DNA of 64,000 nt from Streptomyces griseoviridis (GTDB lineage: Bacteria; Actinomycetota; Actinomycetes; Streptomycetales; Streptomycetaceae): the NCBI RefSeq assembly GCF_005222485.1, contig NZ_CP029078.1, positions 124,001 to 188,000 of the forward strand. The letters run 5' to 3'. The notes under the pieces are model-generated. The model saw only the letters and a program-made list of their open reading frames with translations. It ran no database searches and was not told where the DNA came from. Position numbers and translations under genes: made by a program. Of this stretch, positions 43,270 to 51,887 are shown in pieces. Each line of letters begins with the position of its first letter. The stretch's first letter is position 1.

Positions 43270-44673
43270 TCAGCGGGGCGCGGAGGCCGGGGAAGCCGCT
43301 TCCGGGGCGGCGGGGTCGCCGTCGTCCAGGGAGACGTCCTTGGTCTCCTTGCCGAGCACGAGCGCGGTCAGCGTGAGCAGGCCCATCGCGGACAGGTAGA
43401 CGCCGACCAGCCAGGGCGAGCCGTCGCCCGCCTCCCAGAGGGCGACCGCGATGAAGGGGGCGACGGCCGCGCCGAGGATGGAGCTGACGTTGTAGGAGAT
43501 GCCGGAGCCCGTGTAGCGGACGCTCGTCGGGAAGAGCTCGGGCAGCAGCGCGCCCATCGGCCCGAACGTCATGCCCATCAGGGTGAAGCCGAGCACGAGC
43601 CACAGCACCACGCCGAGGGTGCCGAGGCCGATCAGGGGCACCCAGACCAGTCCGAAGACGACGATGGCCGCGGTGACCCAGAGCAGGGTGGTGCGCCGTC
43701 CGTACCGGTCGGCGAGCGGTCCGGAGACGAGCGTGAACACGGCGAAGAACAGCACCCCGAAGATCATCATCAGGACGAACGTGGTGTAGCTGTAGCCGAG
43801 GCCCGGGACCGCCGCGTCCTTCGCGGTACGCCCGTAGCTGAGCGAGAACGTCGTCATCAGGTAGAACAGCACGTACGTCGCCAGCATGATGAAGGTGCCC
43901 AGGACGAGCTGCCTCCAGTGGCCGCGGACCACGGTGGCGAACGGCAGCTTCTGGACCTTCCCGCTCTCGCGGGTCCTGGCGAACACCGCCGACTCGACGA
44001 GCCGCGAGCGCACCCACAGGCCGATCGCGACCATCACGGCGGAGAACAGGAACGGGATGCGCCAGCCCCAGTCGACGAAGGCGTCGGAGGGCTGGGTGGG
44101 GTCGGCGCCGGCCGTGGACGGCAGCAGCGCCCCGATGGCGAGGAACAGGCCGTTGCCGATGATGAAGCCGAGCGGGGCACCCAGTTGGGGGAACGTGCCG
44201 TACAGGGCGCGCTTGCCGCGCGGGGCGTTCTCGGTGGCGACCAGCGCGGCGCCGCTCCACTCGCCGCCGAGCGCGAAGCCCTGCGCGAGCCGCATCACCA
44301 CCAGCAGGGCGGTGGCGATCCAGCCGGCCTGCGCGTAGGTGGGCAGGACGCCGATGAGGAACGTGGCGATGCCCATGGTCAGCAGGGACACCACGAGGGT
44401 CTTCTTGCGGCCGAGCCGGTCGCCGAGGTGCCCGAAGAAGACGGCGCCGATCGGGCGGGCGACCATCGCGGCGCCGAAGACCGCGAACGACGACAGCAGG
44501 GCCGTCGTCGGGTCACTGCCGGGGAAGAAGAGGGAGGGGAAGACCAGGACCGCGGCGGTCGCGTAGATGTAGAAGTCGTAGAACTCGATCGTCGTGCCGA
44601 TGAGGCTGGCGACGAGGACACGGGACCGCGGGTTGACGGGCGTCGCGGCTGATCCGGTGTTCGGTGCGGGCAT
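43270..44673 (-). CDS. MFS transporter, metabolite:H+ symporter (MHS, ProP/ShiA-like) family
   Basis: 467 aa, twelve TM helices. TM1 carries GTTIEFYDFYIYATAA, the MHS hallmark. GHLGDRLGRKKTLV is motif A between TM2 and TM3, RLAQGFALGGEWSGA lies in TM4 and LPELFPTSVRYTGSGISYN in TM10; all match proline/betaine, shikimate or alpha-ketoglutarate symporters. ATG 44673 is used; the upstream extension is Arg-rich non-coding. The substrate is not predictable. It is divergent from the DMT transporter across 272 bases. Confidence 0.92.
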   Translation of the reverse strand: MPAPNTGSAATPVNPRSRVLVASLIGTTIEFYDFYIYATAAVLVFPSLFFPGSDPTTALLSSFAVFGAAMVARPIGAVFFGHLGDRLGRKKTLVVSLLTMGIATFLIGVLPTYAQAGWIATALLVVMRLAQGFALGGEWSGAALVATENAPRGKRALYGTFPQLGAPLGFIIGNGLFLAIGALLPSTAGADPTQPSDAFVDWGWRIPFLFSAVMVAIGLWVRSRLVESAVFARTRESGKVQKLPFATVVRGHWRQLVLGTFIMLATYVLFYLMTTFSLSYGRTAKDAAVPGLGYSYTTFVLMMIFGVLFFAVFTLVSGPLADRYGRRTTLLWVTAAIVVFGLVWVPLIGLGTLGVVLWLVLGFTLMGMTFGPMGALLPELFPTSVRYTGSGISYNVSSILGAAVAPFIAVALWEAGDGSPWLVGVYLSAMGLLTLTALVLGKETKDVSLDDGDPAAPEAASPASAPR

Positions 44674-44945
44674 TGCTGGGTCTTTCGCGCGAGGTGCAGA
44701 TCGGTTGCCGGGGGCCCGGGGCTCCGCGCGCGTCCCCCTCGCCGAAAGACCGTGCGCTCCGTGCGGGCAGGGCAACGATCTCAGGCATCTTACGTTCCGG
44801 AAACCGCATCTCACCATGTGATACGCCAGGGTTCTGCCGCACCCCCTCCGACCTGCCCGCCTCAGCCCCCGGCCCGGCCCCCGGTCGGCGCCGGGCGGGC
44901 GCGGCTCGAACTGAGCGGACCGCCCGGAGAGGGCATGGTGGAGTC

Positions 44946-45800
44946 ATGTTGGTGATCGCCGTGGTCTTCGCCGTCCTGGGCGCCGTGAGCAACGCGGTGG
45001 GCACGGCCTTCCAGCGCAAGGCCGCCGCCACCGTGCCCCGGGGCGGCGGGGTACGGCTGCTGCTCACCCTCGCGCGCCGGCCCGCCTGGGCGATCGGCAT
45101 CGCCGGTGTGGCGTGCGCCGCGCTGTTCCAGGCGCTCGCGCTGATCAACGGCCCGATGGCGCTCGTGCAGCCGCTGTTCGTCCTGGAGCTGCCGTTCGCG
45201 CTGCTGATCGCGGCCCCGCTGCTGCACCGCAGGCTGAGCACCGAGGGCTGGTGGGCGATCGCGGGCGTGGTCGGCGGGCTCGCCCTGCTGCTCGCCTCGG
45301 CGGCTCCGTCGGGGGACAACGAACAGGCGTCCATGGCCCGCTGGGTCCCGGTGCTGATCGTCGGCCTCGGCTCCATCGCCGCCCTGGTGATTCTCACCCG
45401 GTCCTCGTCGTCGCCGCTGTTCCGGGCCGCCGCGCTCGCGACCGGCGCGGCGATCGGCAACGCGCTGACCGCCGCGCTCATGAAGTCGGCCACGAGCCGG
45501 CTCGCCGACCAGGGCGTGTCGGCCTTCCTCAGCAGCTGGCAGACGTACGGGTTCGCGCTCACCGGGGTGGCGTCGCTGCTGCTGCTGGAGAACGCGCTCC
45601 AGGCGGGCCCGCTGGCCGCGTCGCAGCCGGCGCTCACGGTCGGCGACGCGGCGGTCAGCCTGCTGCTGGGGATCGTCCTGTTCGAGGAGACGGTCAGGAC
45701 CGGCTGGTGGCTGCTGCCCGAGGCGATCGGCACCGCCCTGATCGTGTGGGGCGTCGTCCGGCTCACCCACGTGGTGCCGCACGCGGTCAAGGTGCGCTGA
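44946..45800 (+). CDS. DMT-superfamily (EamA-like) membrane transporter
   Basis: 284 aa with nine to ten short hydrophobic helices beginning at the start codon (MLVIAVVFAVLGAVSNAVGTAFQRKAA). The QPLFVLELPFALLIAAP and GPLAASQPALTVGDAAVSLLLG segments mark the two internally repeated halves of the drug/metabolite superfamily, and the VLFEET motif near the end of the second repeat is typical. ATG 44946 lies after GGTGGAG. The substrate is unknown. It runs towards the TetR gene, separated by 235 bases. Confidence 0.88.
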   Translation: MLVIAVVFAVLGAVSNAVGTAFQRKAAATVPRGGGVRLLLTLARRPAWAIGIAGVACAALFQALALINGPMALVQPLFVLELPFALLIAAPLLHRRLSTEGWWAIAGVVGGLALLLASAAPSGDNEQASMARWVPVLIVGLGSIAALVILTRSSSSPLFRAAALATGAAIGNALTAALMKSATSRLADQGVSAFLSSWQTYGFALTGVASLLLLENALQAGPLAASQPALTVGDAAVSLLLGIVLFEETVRTGWWLLPEAIGTALIVWGVVRLTHVVPHAVKVR

Positions 45801-46035
45801 GGACCCGTGGTCGAGGTGCGCCGAGCAGCCGCCCTCGGGAACCCGGCGGCGCGGCGGGACCTGAGCGGACCGGGGAGGAGCCACCGCGCCCGCCCCGGGC
45901 CGGCGCCATGACGGCCGGCGGCGACGTCACGCGGCTCATGAGGACGCCGCTTTTGTCGACCGCCGTCCGTGAGGGCTTCCCGAACGAATCCGGCCACAAT
46001 CGGTGGGGGTTCACCAGGTGTCAGGAGGGGTCGGA

Positions 46036-46836
46036 ATGACCGAGGGGTTCACACGCCGTACGCCCAGCCGTCGGGGCGAGGGGCTCGCGCTGCGGGGGGA
46101 GATCCTCACGGCCGCCGCCGCGATGCTCACCGAGTCGGGGCGGGAGGGTGACCTGTCGCTGCGCGCGGTCGCCCGGGAGGTCGGCATCTCGGCCCCCAGC
46201 GTCTATCTGCACTTCAAGGACCGGGCCGAGCTGGTGGCCGCCGTCAACCGGCAGGCCTACGAGCGGCTGGTCGCCGAGTTGCGGGAGGCCAGGGACCGCG
46301 CCGGCGCGGCCGGGCCGCGGGCCGCGCTGCGCGCGATGGCGCAGCACTACTGCCGGTTCGCGGTGGACAACCCGGGGCTGTACCGGCTGATGTTCGGGAT
46401 CGAGCGGATGCCGCTCTCCCGCGACGAACTCCCGGGCCACCCGCTGTGGCTGCTCCACGGGGCCTGGACCGAGGCCGTGTCCGCCTGCCGCGCCACCCCA
46501 CAGGACCCGCCCGGCCTCAGCCCCGACGCAACCGGCGCGCCCGACCCCGGCCCGAGCGACCCCGACCCGAGCGGGCCCGACCCGAAAGGAACCGGCCCGA
46601 CCGGACCGCACCCGACCGGCGACCGCCCGACCGGCGACCGCCCGACCGGCAACCGTCCGACCGGCAACCGTCCGTCCGGACACCTCGGCCCGGCGGACGA
46701 CGCGCGTGTGGTCAGGCTGCTGTGGTTCTCGCTGCACGGGGTGGTCGCGATGGCCGTGGCGATGCCGTTCGCCGCCGACCGGCAGGGCTTGGAGGAGATG
46801 GCCGACGACCTCCTCGACCTGGCGCTGACCAAATAG
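46036..46836 (+). CDS. TetR-family regulator with Pro/Thr/Gly repeat insertion
   Basis: 266 aa from ATG 46036 behind AGGAGGGG. The TetR N-terminal domain has LSLRAVAREVGISAPSVYLHFKDRAELV as helix-turn-helix. The C-terminal ligand domain begins normally (PGLYRLMFGIERMP) but is interrupted at about residues 155-215 by a Pro/Asp/Gly-rich segment including DRPTG/NRPTG pentapeptides, then resumes with VVRLLWFSLHGVVAMAVAMPF. The insertion is probably a disordered loop made by repeat expansion. It is followed in the same direction by the P450 with a palindrome between; control of the P450 is inferred. Confidence 0.88.
   Translation: MTEGFTRRTPSRRGEGLALRGEILTAAAAMLTESGREGDLSLRAVAREVGISAPSVYLHFKDRAELVAAVNRQAYERLVAELREARDRAGAAGPRAALRAMAQHYCRFAVDNPGLYRLMFGIERMPLSRDELPGHPLWLLHGAWTEAVSACRATPQDPPGLSPDATGAPDPGPSDPDPSGPDPKGTGPTGPHPTGDRPTGDRPTGNRPTGNRPSGHLGPADDARVVRLLWFSLHGVVAMAVAMPFAADRQGLEEMADDLLDLALTK
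46621..46680 (+). repeat. 15-bp in-frame tandem repeat inside the TetR gene
   Basis: Four consecutive 15-base units, GACCGCCCGACCGGC twice, AACCGTCCGACCGGC and AACCGTCCGTCCGGA, encode (D/N)RP(T/S)G pentapeptides. The unit length is a multiple of three, so copy-number change would keep the reading frame. Confidence 0.9.
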
Positions 46837-46882
46837 CGCGGGGCGGGCGGTCACCCACGGTCACTTTGATTGCCTCAGTCTA

Positions 46883-46895
46883 CTAACGGTGTTAG
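46883..46895 (+). promoter_or_regulatory. Palindromic operator upstream of the P450 gene
   Basis: CTAAC (46883-46887) and GTTAG (46891-46895) form an inverted repeat with a GGT spacer, 48 bases before the P450 ATG and just downstream of TTGATT (46866-46871), a possible -35. It is a candidate binding site for the TetR regulator encoded immediately upstream. Confidence 0.55.
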
Positions 46896-46942
46896 GACAG
46901 GGGTCGGACGTCACCCGGACTTCTCCCCCACGGAGGCACCCC

Positions 46943-48175
46943 ATGGCCCAGCCGCAGGCGGACACGGCGGTCGAACTGCCGCACCACCCGAGCCCCCGCG
47001 CCGCCGGATGCCCCTTCGATCCGCCGCCCGCGCTGCGGAGTCTCCCGTCGGACCAGCCCCTGTCCCGGGTACGGATCTGGGACGGCAGCAGCCCGTGGCT
47101 GGTCACGCGCTACGAGCAGCTGCGCCGGCTGCTCGGCGACCCGCGTGTCAGCGCGGACGCGACCCTGCCCGGCTATCCGCACCGCACGCCCGCGACCAAG
47201 GCGAGCGACGAGACCCGCCGCACCTTCCTCACCATGGACGACCCGGACCACGCCCGGCTGCGCCGGATGGTGACGGCCCCCTTCGCCGTCCGGAAGATGG
47301 AGGCGCTGCGCCCGGCCGTCCAGAGGATCGTCGACGACCTGATCGACGCGATGCTCGCCGGCCCCAAACCGGTCGACCTGGTGCAGGAGTTCGCGCTGCC
47401 GGTCCCCAGCCTGGTCATCTGCGAGCTGCTCGGCGTCCCCTACGCGGACCACGACTTCTTCCAGCGCAACACCAAGGTCGTCGTCGACCGGACGTCGACG
47501 CCCGAGCAGGTCCTCGACTGCCTCGGCACCCTCACCGACTACCTGGAGGAGCTGCTGTCGGAGAAGGCGGCGAGGCCGGCCGACGACCTGCTCTCGGTGC
47601 TCGCCACCGAGCCCGTCGCGACCGGTGAGATGACCCGGCGCCGGGCCGCCGAGACGGGCGTGCTGCTGCTCGGCGCGGGCCACGAGACCACCGCGAACAT
47701 GATCGCGCTCGGCACCCTCGCCCTGCTCCTCAACCCGGACCAGCTCGCCCTGCTCCGCGACGCCGAGAACCCGGGGACGGCCGCGGGAGCCGTCGAGGAA
47801 CTGCTGCGCTACCTCACGATCGCCCACTCGGGGCGGCGGCGGGTGGCGCTGGAGGACATCGAGCTCGACGGGCAGACCATCCGGGCCGGGGAGGGCCTGA
47901 TCTTCGCCAACGACATCGCCAACCGCGACCCGGAGGCGTTCGCGGGCGACGCGGACCGGCTCGACCTCACCCGGGACTCCCGGCGCCATGTCGCGTTCGG
48001 CTTCGGCGTCCACCAGTGCCTCGGCCAGCCGCTGGCCCGGGTCGAGCTCCAGGTCGTGTACGGCACCCTGTACTCCCGCATCCCCACGCTGGCCCTGGCG
48101 ACCGACGTCGACCGGCTGGAGTTCAAGCACCAGGGACTCGTCTACGGCGTCCACGAACTCCCCGTCACCTGGTGA
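46943..48175 (+). CDS. Cytochrome P450, CYP105-like
   Basis: 410 aa, typical bacterial class I P450. The I-helix LLLGAGHETTANMIALG, K-helix EELLRYL and heme loop FGFGVHQCLGQPLARVEL are all intact; RVSADATLPGYPH and FLTMDDPDHARLRRMV are typical of CYP105/107 N-terminal halves. ATG 46943 lies behind GGAGGCACC. A 3Fe-4S ferredoxin follows 41 bases downstream, the usual CYP105 partner arrangement. CYP105 enzymes oxidise xenobiotics or antibiotics; the substrate is unknown here, and TetR control suggests induction by it. Confidence 0.93.
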   Translation: MAQPQADTAVELPHHPSPRAAGCPFDPPPALRSLPSDQPLSRVRIWDGSSPWLVTRYEQLRRLLGDPRVSADATLPGYPHRTPATKASDETRRTFLTMDDPDHARLRRMVTAPFAVRKMEALRPAVQRIVDDLIDAMLAGPKPVDLVQEFALPVPSLVICELLGVPYADHDFFQRNTKVVVDRTSTPEQVLDCLGTLTDYLEELLSEKAARPADDLLSVLATEPVATGEMTRRRAAETGVLLLGAGHETTANMIALGTLALLLNPDQLALLRDAENPGTAAGAVEELLRYLTIAHSGRRRVALEDIELDGQTIRAGEGLIFANDIANRDPEAFAGDADRLDLTRDSRRHVAFGFGVHQCLGQPLARVELQVVYGTLYSRIPTLALATDVDRLEFKHQGLVYGVHELPVTW

Positions 48176-48216
48176 CCGCGCACATCGACCCGAACGAACG
48201 GAACGAGGAGACCACC

Positions 48217-48411
48217 ATGCGTGTGGAAGTCGACCAGCCGCGCTGCGTCGCCTCCGGGCAGTGCGTCCTGCTGGCCCCCGAGGTCTTCGACCAGGACGAC
48301 GACGGCATCGTCGAGCTGCTGGAGTCCGACCCGGAGCCGCGCCACCACGACGACGTCAGGGAGTCGGCGGCCGTCTGCCCGGCGGCGGCGATCCGTCTGA
48401 CGGAGCGGTAG
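48217..48411 (+). CDS. 3Fe-4S ferredoxin, P450 redox partner
   Basis: 64 aa. Cys10, Cys16 and Cys54-Pro form the three-Cys pattern of a [3Fe-4S] cluster, with Ala13 where a fourth Cys would be in 4Fe-4S proteins. Asp/Glu-rich surface segments (DQDDDG) suit docking to a P450. ATG 48217 follows GAGGAG. It transfers electrons from a ferredoxin reductase encoded elsewhere to the preceding P450. Confidence 0.93.
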   Translation: MRVEVDQPRCVASGQCVLLAPEVFDQDDDGIVELLESDPEPRHHDDVRESAAVCPAAAIRLTER

Positions 48412-48483
48412 CGACGCCCGGCCCGCGATCCCGGCCGCGGTGCCGCGGCGCCCTGACGCGCGGCCTCGCCCTTCTCACGCGGG

Positions 48484-49029
48484 TCACTTCCTGATGAGCA
48501 GGGTGAGGCAGCCGACGACCGCGGCGAGGGCGACCGCGGCGGCGCCGTGGCCGAGGCGGTGGGCGCGCAGCACGGGCAGCCGGCGGTCGACGGCGATCCG
48601 GCCTGGTCCGGTGAGGGCCACTCCCGCGGCGGTGGCGGCGAGCAGGAGTTCGTACTCGATGCCGTCGGGGGCGAAGAATCCGCCGCCCCACTTCACGGCC
48701 ATGGCGTTGATCATCGTGCCGAGGACGGCGGCTCCGGCCAGCGGGGTGAACAGGCCGAGGACGAGGCCGAGTCCGCCGAGGGTCTCGCTGAGTCCGGCGA
48801 TCACGGCCATGGTCCGCCCGGCGGGGTAGCCGCTCGCGGCGAAGAACTGTCCGGTGCCGTCGAGGCCGCCCCCGCCGAACCAGCCGAAGAGTTTCTGGGC
48901 GCCGTGCGCCGCCGCGGTGAGGCCGAGGGCCAGGCGCACGATCAGCAGGCCGGTGTCGTAGGCGTGGACGGGCGCGGCGGGGTGGGCGGGCGCGGCGTCG
49001 GGGCGTGGGGTGTCGAGGGTGGATGTCAT
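48484..49029 (-). CDS. DoxX-family membrane protein
   Basis: 181 aa with four hydrophobic helices after a 30-residue N-terminal tail. LLIVRLALGLTAAAHGAQKLFGWFGG is the DoxX hallmark, followed by ETLGGLGLVLGLFTPLAGAAVLG. DoxX proteins accompany redox stress systems (SodA/thiol homeostasis in mycobacteria) or quinone-linked enzymes. ATG 49029 follows AGGAGGG. It converges with the ferredoxin gene. An unusual TTGAAGTTTCAA palindrome lies 35 bases upstream of its start. Confidence 0.88.
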   Translation of the reverse strand: MTSTLDTPRPDAAPAHPAAPVHAYDTGLLIVRLALGLTAAAHGAQKLFGWFGGGGLDGTGQFFAASGYPAGRTMAVIAGLSETLGGLGLVLGLFTPLAGAAVLGTMINAMAVKWGGGFFAPDGIEYELLLAATAAGVALTGPGRIAVDRRLPVLRAHRLGHGAAAVALAAVVGCLTLLIRK

Positions 49030-49063
49030 GGGGGGCCCTCCTGGCACGGCTGGTCATTGACGG

Positions 49064-49117
49064 TTGAAGTTTCAAGAACGGACCCGGACGACCGTAGCCG
49101 ATGCGTGAGACTTCAAC
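49064..49117. promoter_or_regulatory. Inverted repeats upstream of doxX
   Basis: TTGAAGTTTCAA (49064-49075) has 5-base palindromic arms, and GTTGAAG (49063-49069) pairs with CTTCAAC (49111-49117). This is a candidate operator pair in the 109-base gap upstream of the DoxX gene; no regulator gene is adjacent. Confidence 0.45.
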
Positions 49118-49138
49118 AAATGAGGTGTGCCGTTCAGG

Positions 49139-50098
49139 TCAGACGGAGTCCCCGAACCAGTGGACCGCGCCGGGCGCCGTCACCGTCGCGCGGACCCGCG
49201 CGCGGGAGGCGAGCAGCGGTCGGGCCATGCCGGTGTGCGCGGCGGCTGCGCTCGCGTCGGGGAACACGGCCTCGACGGCGGCGCGGACGGCCGGGACGTC
49301 GGGGGCGCGGACGGTGAGACGGCGGTGGCCCGCGGCCCGCGCACGGACGGCGATCCCGGTGAGCAGGGCGCGGGCCTGGGCGGCGGGGTCGGGTCCGGCG
49401 AGGGCGAGTTCCAGGACCTCGGCGGCTCCGGGGCCGAGCCTGGCCACCGCGTAGCCGCCGGGCCGTGCGGGGTCGGCGCCGGGCGCGGCGGCCGTCGTCG
49501 GGTCGGTGAGCAGGGTGACGGTGGTGCGGTCGTACCAGTGCGGGACGCGCAGCCGCCAGTCGGCCGCGGTCCTGACGGTGGTGAGGGGCCTGGCGGCGTC
49601 GAAGCGGTCGTGCAGCGCGGCCAGCCGGGCGGTGTCCGCTGCTCCCGCGGTGCGCGGCAGGGCGGTGTCCGGCGGCGGCGCGGGCCGGGCGGGGAGTCCG
49701 GCGTGCCAGAGGGGGGTGGGGAAGGTCTCCCAGCCGGCCGAGCGGTAGACGTCCGGGGTGCCGGTGCACAGCAGCGACCAGGCGCACCGGTCGGCGGTCA
49801 TCGCGTCGACGGCGTCCGCGAGGAGCCGGGTGACCAGGCCCCGGCCCCTGGCCTCGGGCCGGGTGGCGACCCCGCCGAGGCAGCCGACCCGGTCGGTGGC
49901 CCCGTCGGCCGAGCGGATCGGCCGGGGCGTCCAGTGCAGGGCGGACAGGACACGGCCGTCCTCGACGGCGACGACGGTGCGCGGGTGGCGTCCTGGGTCG
50001 GTAAGCCACAGCGCGCCGACGGGCGCGTCTCCGAACGCCGTGCGCCACAGGGCGGTCAGCGACGGTTCGTCGGCGGGCGCCGCGCTCCTGAACTCCAT
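49139..50098 (-). CDS. GNAT-family N-acetyltransferase (Eis-like two-domain)
   Basis: 319 aa. The acetyl-CoA loop is ATRPEARGRGLVTRLL in the N-terminal half, preceded by VGCLGGV and followed by CTGTPDVYRSAGW, the end of a GNAT fold. The C-terminal 150 residues form a second GNAT-like or sterol-carrier-like half, as in Eis-related proteins. ATG 50098 is used. It lies 35 bases after the SDR gene and appears to be the last gene of the IclR-controlled operon, so a role in acetylating or detoxifying an amine intermediate is possible, by inference only. Confidence 0.8.
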   Translation of the reverse strand: MEFRSAAPADEPSLTALWRTAFGDAPVGALWLTDPGRHPRTVVAVEDGRVLSALHWTPRPIRSADGATDRVGCLGGVATRPEARGRGLVTRLLADAVDAMTADRCAWSLLCTGTPDVYRSAGWETFPTPLWHAGLPARPAPPPDTALPRTAGAADTARLAALHDRFDAARPLTTVRTAADWRLRVPHWYDRTTVTLLTDPTTAAAPGADPARPGGYAVARLGPGAAEVLELALAGPDPAAQARALLTGIAVRARAAGHRRLTVRAPDVPAVRAAVEAVFPDASAAAAHTGMARPLLASRARVRATVTAPGAVHWFGDSV

Positions 50099-50133
50099 GT
50101 CGAGTCCTGCTTTCCGGAAGGGAGCCGCCGTGG

Positions 50134-50967
50134 TCAGGGGGTGCGGGGCGGGCGGGTGAGGGTGGGGCGGTAGGGCGGCATGAAGCGGGTGCGGGGCATC
50201 TGGTCGGCCAGCACTCCGCCGTCGACGACGATCCGGGTGCCGGTGAGGTAGGCGCCCGCGTCGGAGGCGAGCAGCAGCAGGGCGCCCGCGCACTCCTGCG
50301 GTTCGGCGTACCGGCCGAGCGGGATGCGCTCGCGGTAGGCCGCCTCGAACGCCTCGCGGTCGAAGGGGAACGCGTCGTCGATGGGGGTGGCGACCATGCC
50401 GGGCGCGATGCTGTTGACGGTGATGCCGTGCGGGGCGAGTTCCACGGCGAGGGTCTGGGTGAGCAGGTCGACGGCGGCCTTGGAGGCGTTGTAGTGGGCC
50501 AGGCCCGCCTCGGCGACCAGGGCGTTCTTGGAGGTGATGGTGATGATCCGGCCCTCGACCCGGTCGGCGATCATGTGTTCGGCGAGGCGCTGGCTGAGGA
50601 AGAACACGGCGTCCAGGTTGACCCGCATCACCCGGTACCAGCTCTCGGTGGTGATCTCGTTGAAGCGTTCGAGGGCGGCCGTGCCCGCGTTGTTGACCAG
50701 GATGTGCAGGGGTCCCGCCGTCTCGTGGACCCGGTCGGCGAAGGCGTGCAGTTCGTCGGTGCGGCTGAGGTCCTGCGGGACGACGTGGACGGTGCGGCCC
50801 AGTTCCTCGATCCGGGACGCGGTGTCCGCGAGGTCGGGGGTGTCGGGCAGGTCGGTGAGGACCAGGTCGGCGCCCGCCTCGGCCAGGGCGGTGGCGAAGG
50901 CCCGGCCGAGGCCCCGGGCGGCGCCGGTGACCAGCGCGGTGCGGCCGGTCAGGTCGAAGCGGTCCAT
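50134..50967 (-). CDS. Short-chain dehydrogenase/reductase
   Basis: 277 aa, classical SDR: TGAARGLGRAF nucleotide loop, NNAGTA, Ser in ITITSKNAL, catalytic YNASK (Y-x3-K), and the C-terminal VDGGVLADQ. A 25-residue Pro/Arg tail follows. ATG 50967 lies after CAGGAG. It is the fourth gene of the operon with aminotransferase, dehydratase and amidohydrolase, so it probably reduces or oxidises a carbonyl intermediate of that pathway. Confidence 0.9.
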   Translation of the reverse strand: MDRFDLTGRTALVTGAARGLGRAFATALAEAGADLVLTDLPDTPDLADTASRIEELGRTVHVVPQDLSRTDELHAFADRVHETAGPLHILVNNAGTAALERFNEITTESWYRVMRVNLDAVFFLSQRLAEHMIADRVEGRIITITSKNALVAEAGLAHYNASKAAVDLLTQTLAVELAPHGITVNSIAPGMVATPIDDAFPFDREAFEAAYRERIPLGRYAEPQECAGALLLLASDAGAYLTGTRIVVDGGVLADQMPRTRFMPPYRPTLTRPPRTP

Positions 50968-51044
50968 CGGGACTCCTGTCGTGCGGAGGGACGCCGGGCG
51001 CCGCCTTGGCGGAGAGGGGCGGCGCCGGGCGGTCGTCGGGAGGG

Positions 51045-51887
51045 TCAGGACAGGCCGAGCAGGTCGAGCGACGGGCGGTGCAGGAGGGCCTCCACCGCGT
51101 CCTGGTCCAGCGGGTCGAGCCCGGGGATGCCGGGGATCCGGGCGATCCGGCGCAGCCCCTCGACGGAGTCGTCGACGGTGGTGAAGGGGTAGTCGCTGCC
51201 GAACAGGAGCTTGTCCCACACCCCGTAGTCCTGGACGAGGCGCAGGCTGTGCCAGAGCTGGAACGGGCGGTAGTGCAGGGCGCTCACGTCGGCGTAGACG
51301 TGCCGGTGCTTGCGGATCACCGCGATGCACTCGCCCTCGAAGGGGTGGCCGAGGTGGGCGAGGACCATCCGCAGTCCTGGGTGGCGGATGGCGACCTCGT
51401 CGAGGTGGCGCGGCATCGCGTACTCCAGGCGGGCCTGGGAGACGAACGTGGTGCCGGTGTGCACGAGCAGCGGCAGTCCGTGCTGTTCGGCGTAGGCGTA
51501 GAGCGGGTCGTACGCGGGGTCGGCGGGGTCGAACCCGGCGTACATCGGCATGAGTTTGATGCCGCGCAGGCCCAGCTCCTGGTGGCCGTGGCGGAGTTCG
51601 TCCTGCCAGCCGGGCTGGGTGGGGTCGAGCGCGAGGTAGCCGATGAGCTGCTCGGGCCGCCGCGCGACATAGGCGGCGACGGCCGCGTCGTCCACCCACA
51701 GGCCGCTGCGTCTGGCCTTGCCGCCGACCACGATGGTGCGGGTGCCGGGCGGTGCGGTCGCCGCGTACTCCTCGTAGCGCACGGTCAGGTCGACCTCGCC
51801 CGCGTGGGCGCGGGCGGACTCGGCGCGGAAGGTGTCGTCGAAGTCGTGAGCGTGCCGGAAGAGATGCGAGTGGACGTCGGTGATCAC
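51045..51887 (-). CDS. Amidohydrolase-2 family metal-dependent hydrolase/decarboxylase
   Basis: 280 aa. N-terminal TDVHSHLF supplies the H-x-H metal ligands, LLVHTGT a further His, VLAHLGHP another, and FGSDYPF the catalytic Asp, all in the order of the ACMSD/amidohydrolase-2 TIM barrel. GTG 51887 overlaps the dehydratase stop as GTGA. Members hydrolyse lactones or decarboxylate; in a sugar-acid pathway lactone hydrolysis would fit. The precise reaction is not determined. Confidence 0.88.
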   Translation of the reverse strand: MITDVHSHLFRHAHDFDDTFRAESARAHAGEVDLTVRYEEYAATAPPGTRTIVVGGKARRSGLWVDDAAVAAYVARRPEQLIGYLALDPTQPGWQDELRHGHQELGLRGIKLMPMYAGFDPADPAYDPLYAYAEQHGLPLLVHTGTTFVSQARLEYAMPRHLDEVAIRHPGLRMVLAHLGHPFEGECIAVIRKHRHVYADVSALHYRPFQLWHSLRLVQDYGVWDKLLFGSDYPFTTVDDSVEGLRRIARIPGIPGLDPLDQDAVEALLHRPSLDLLGLS

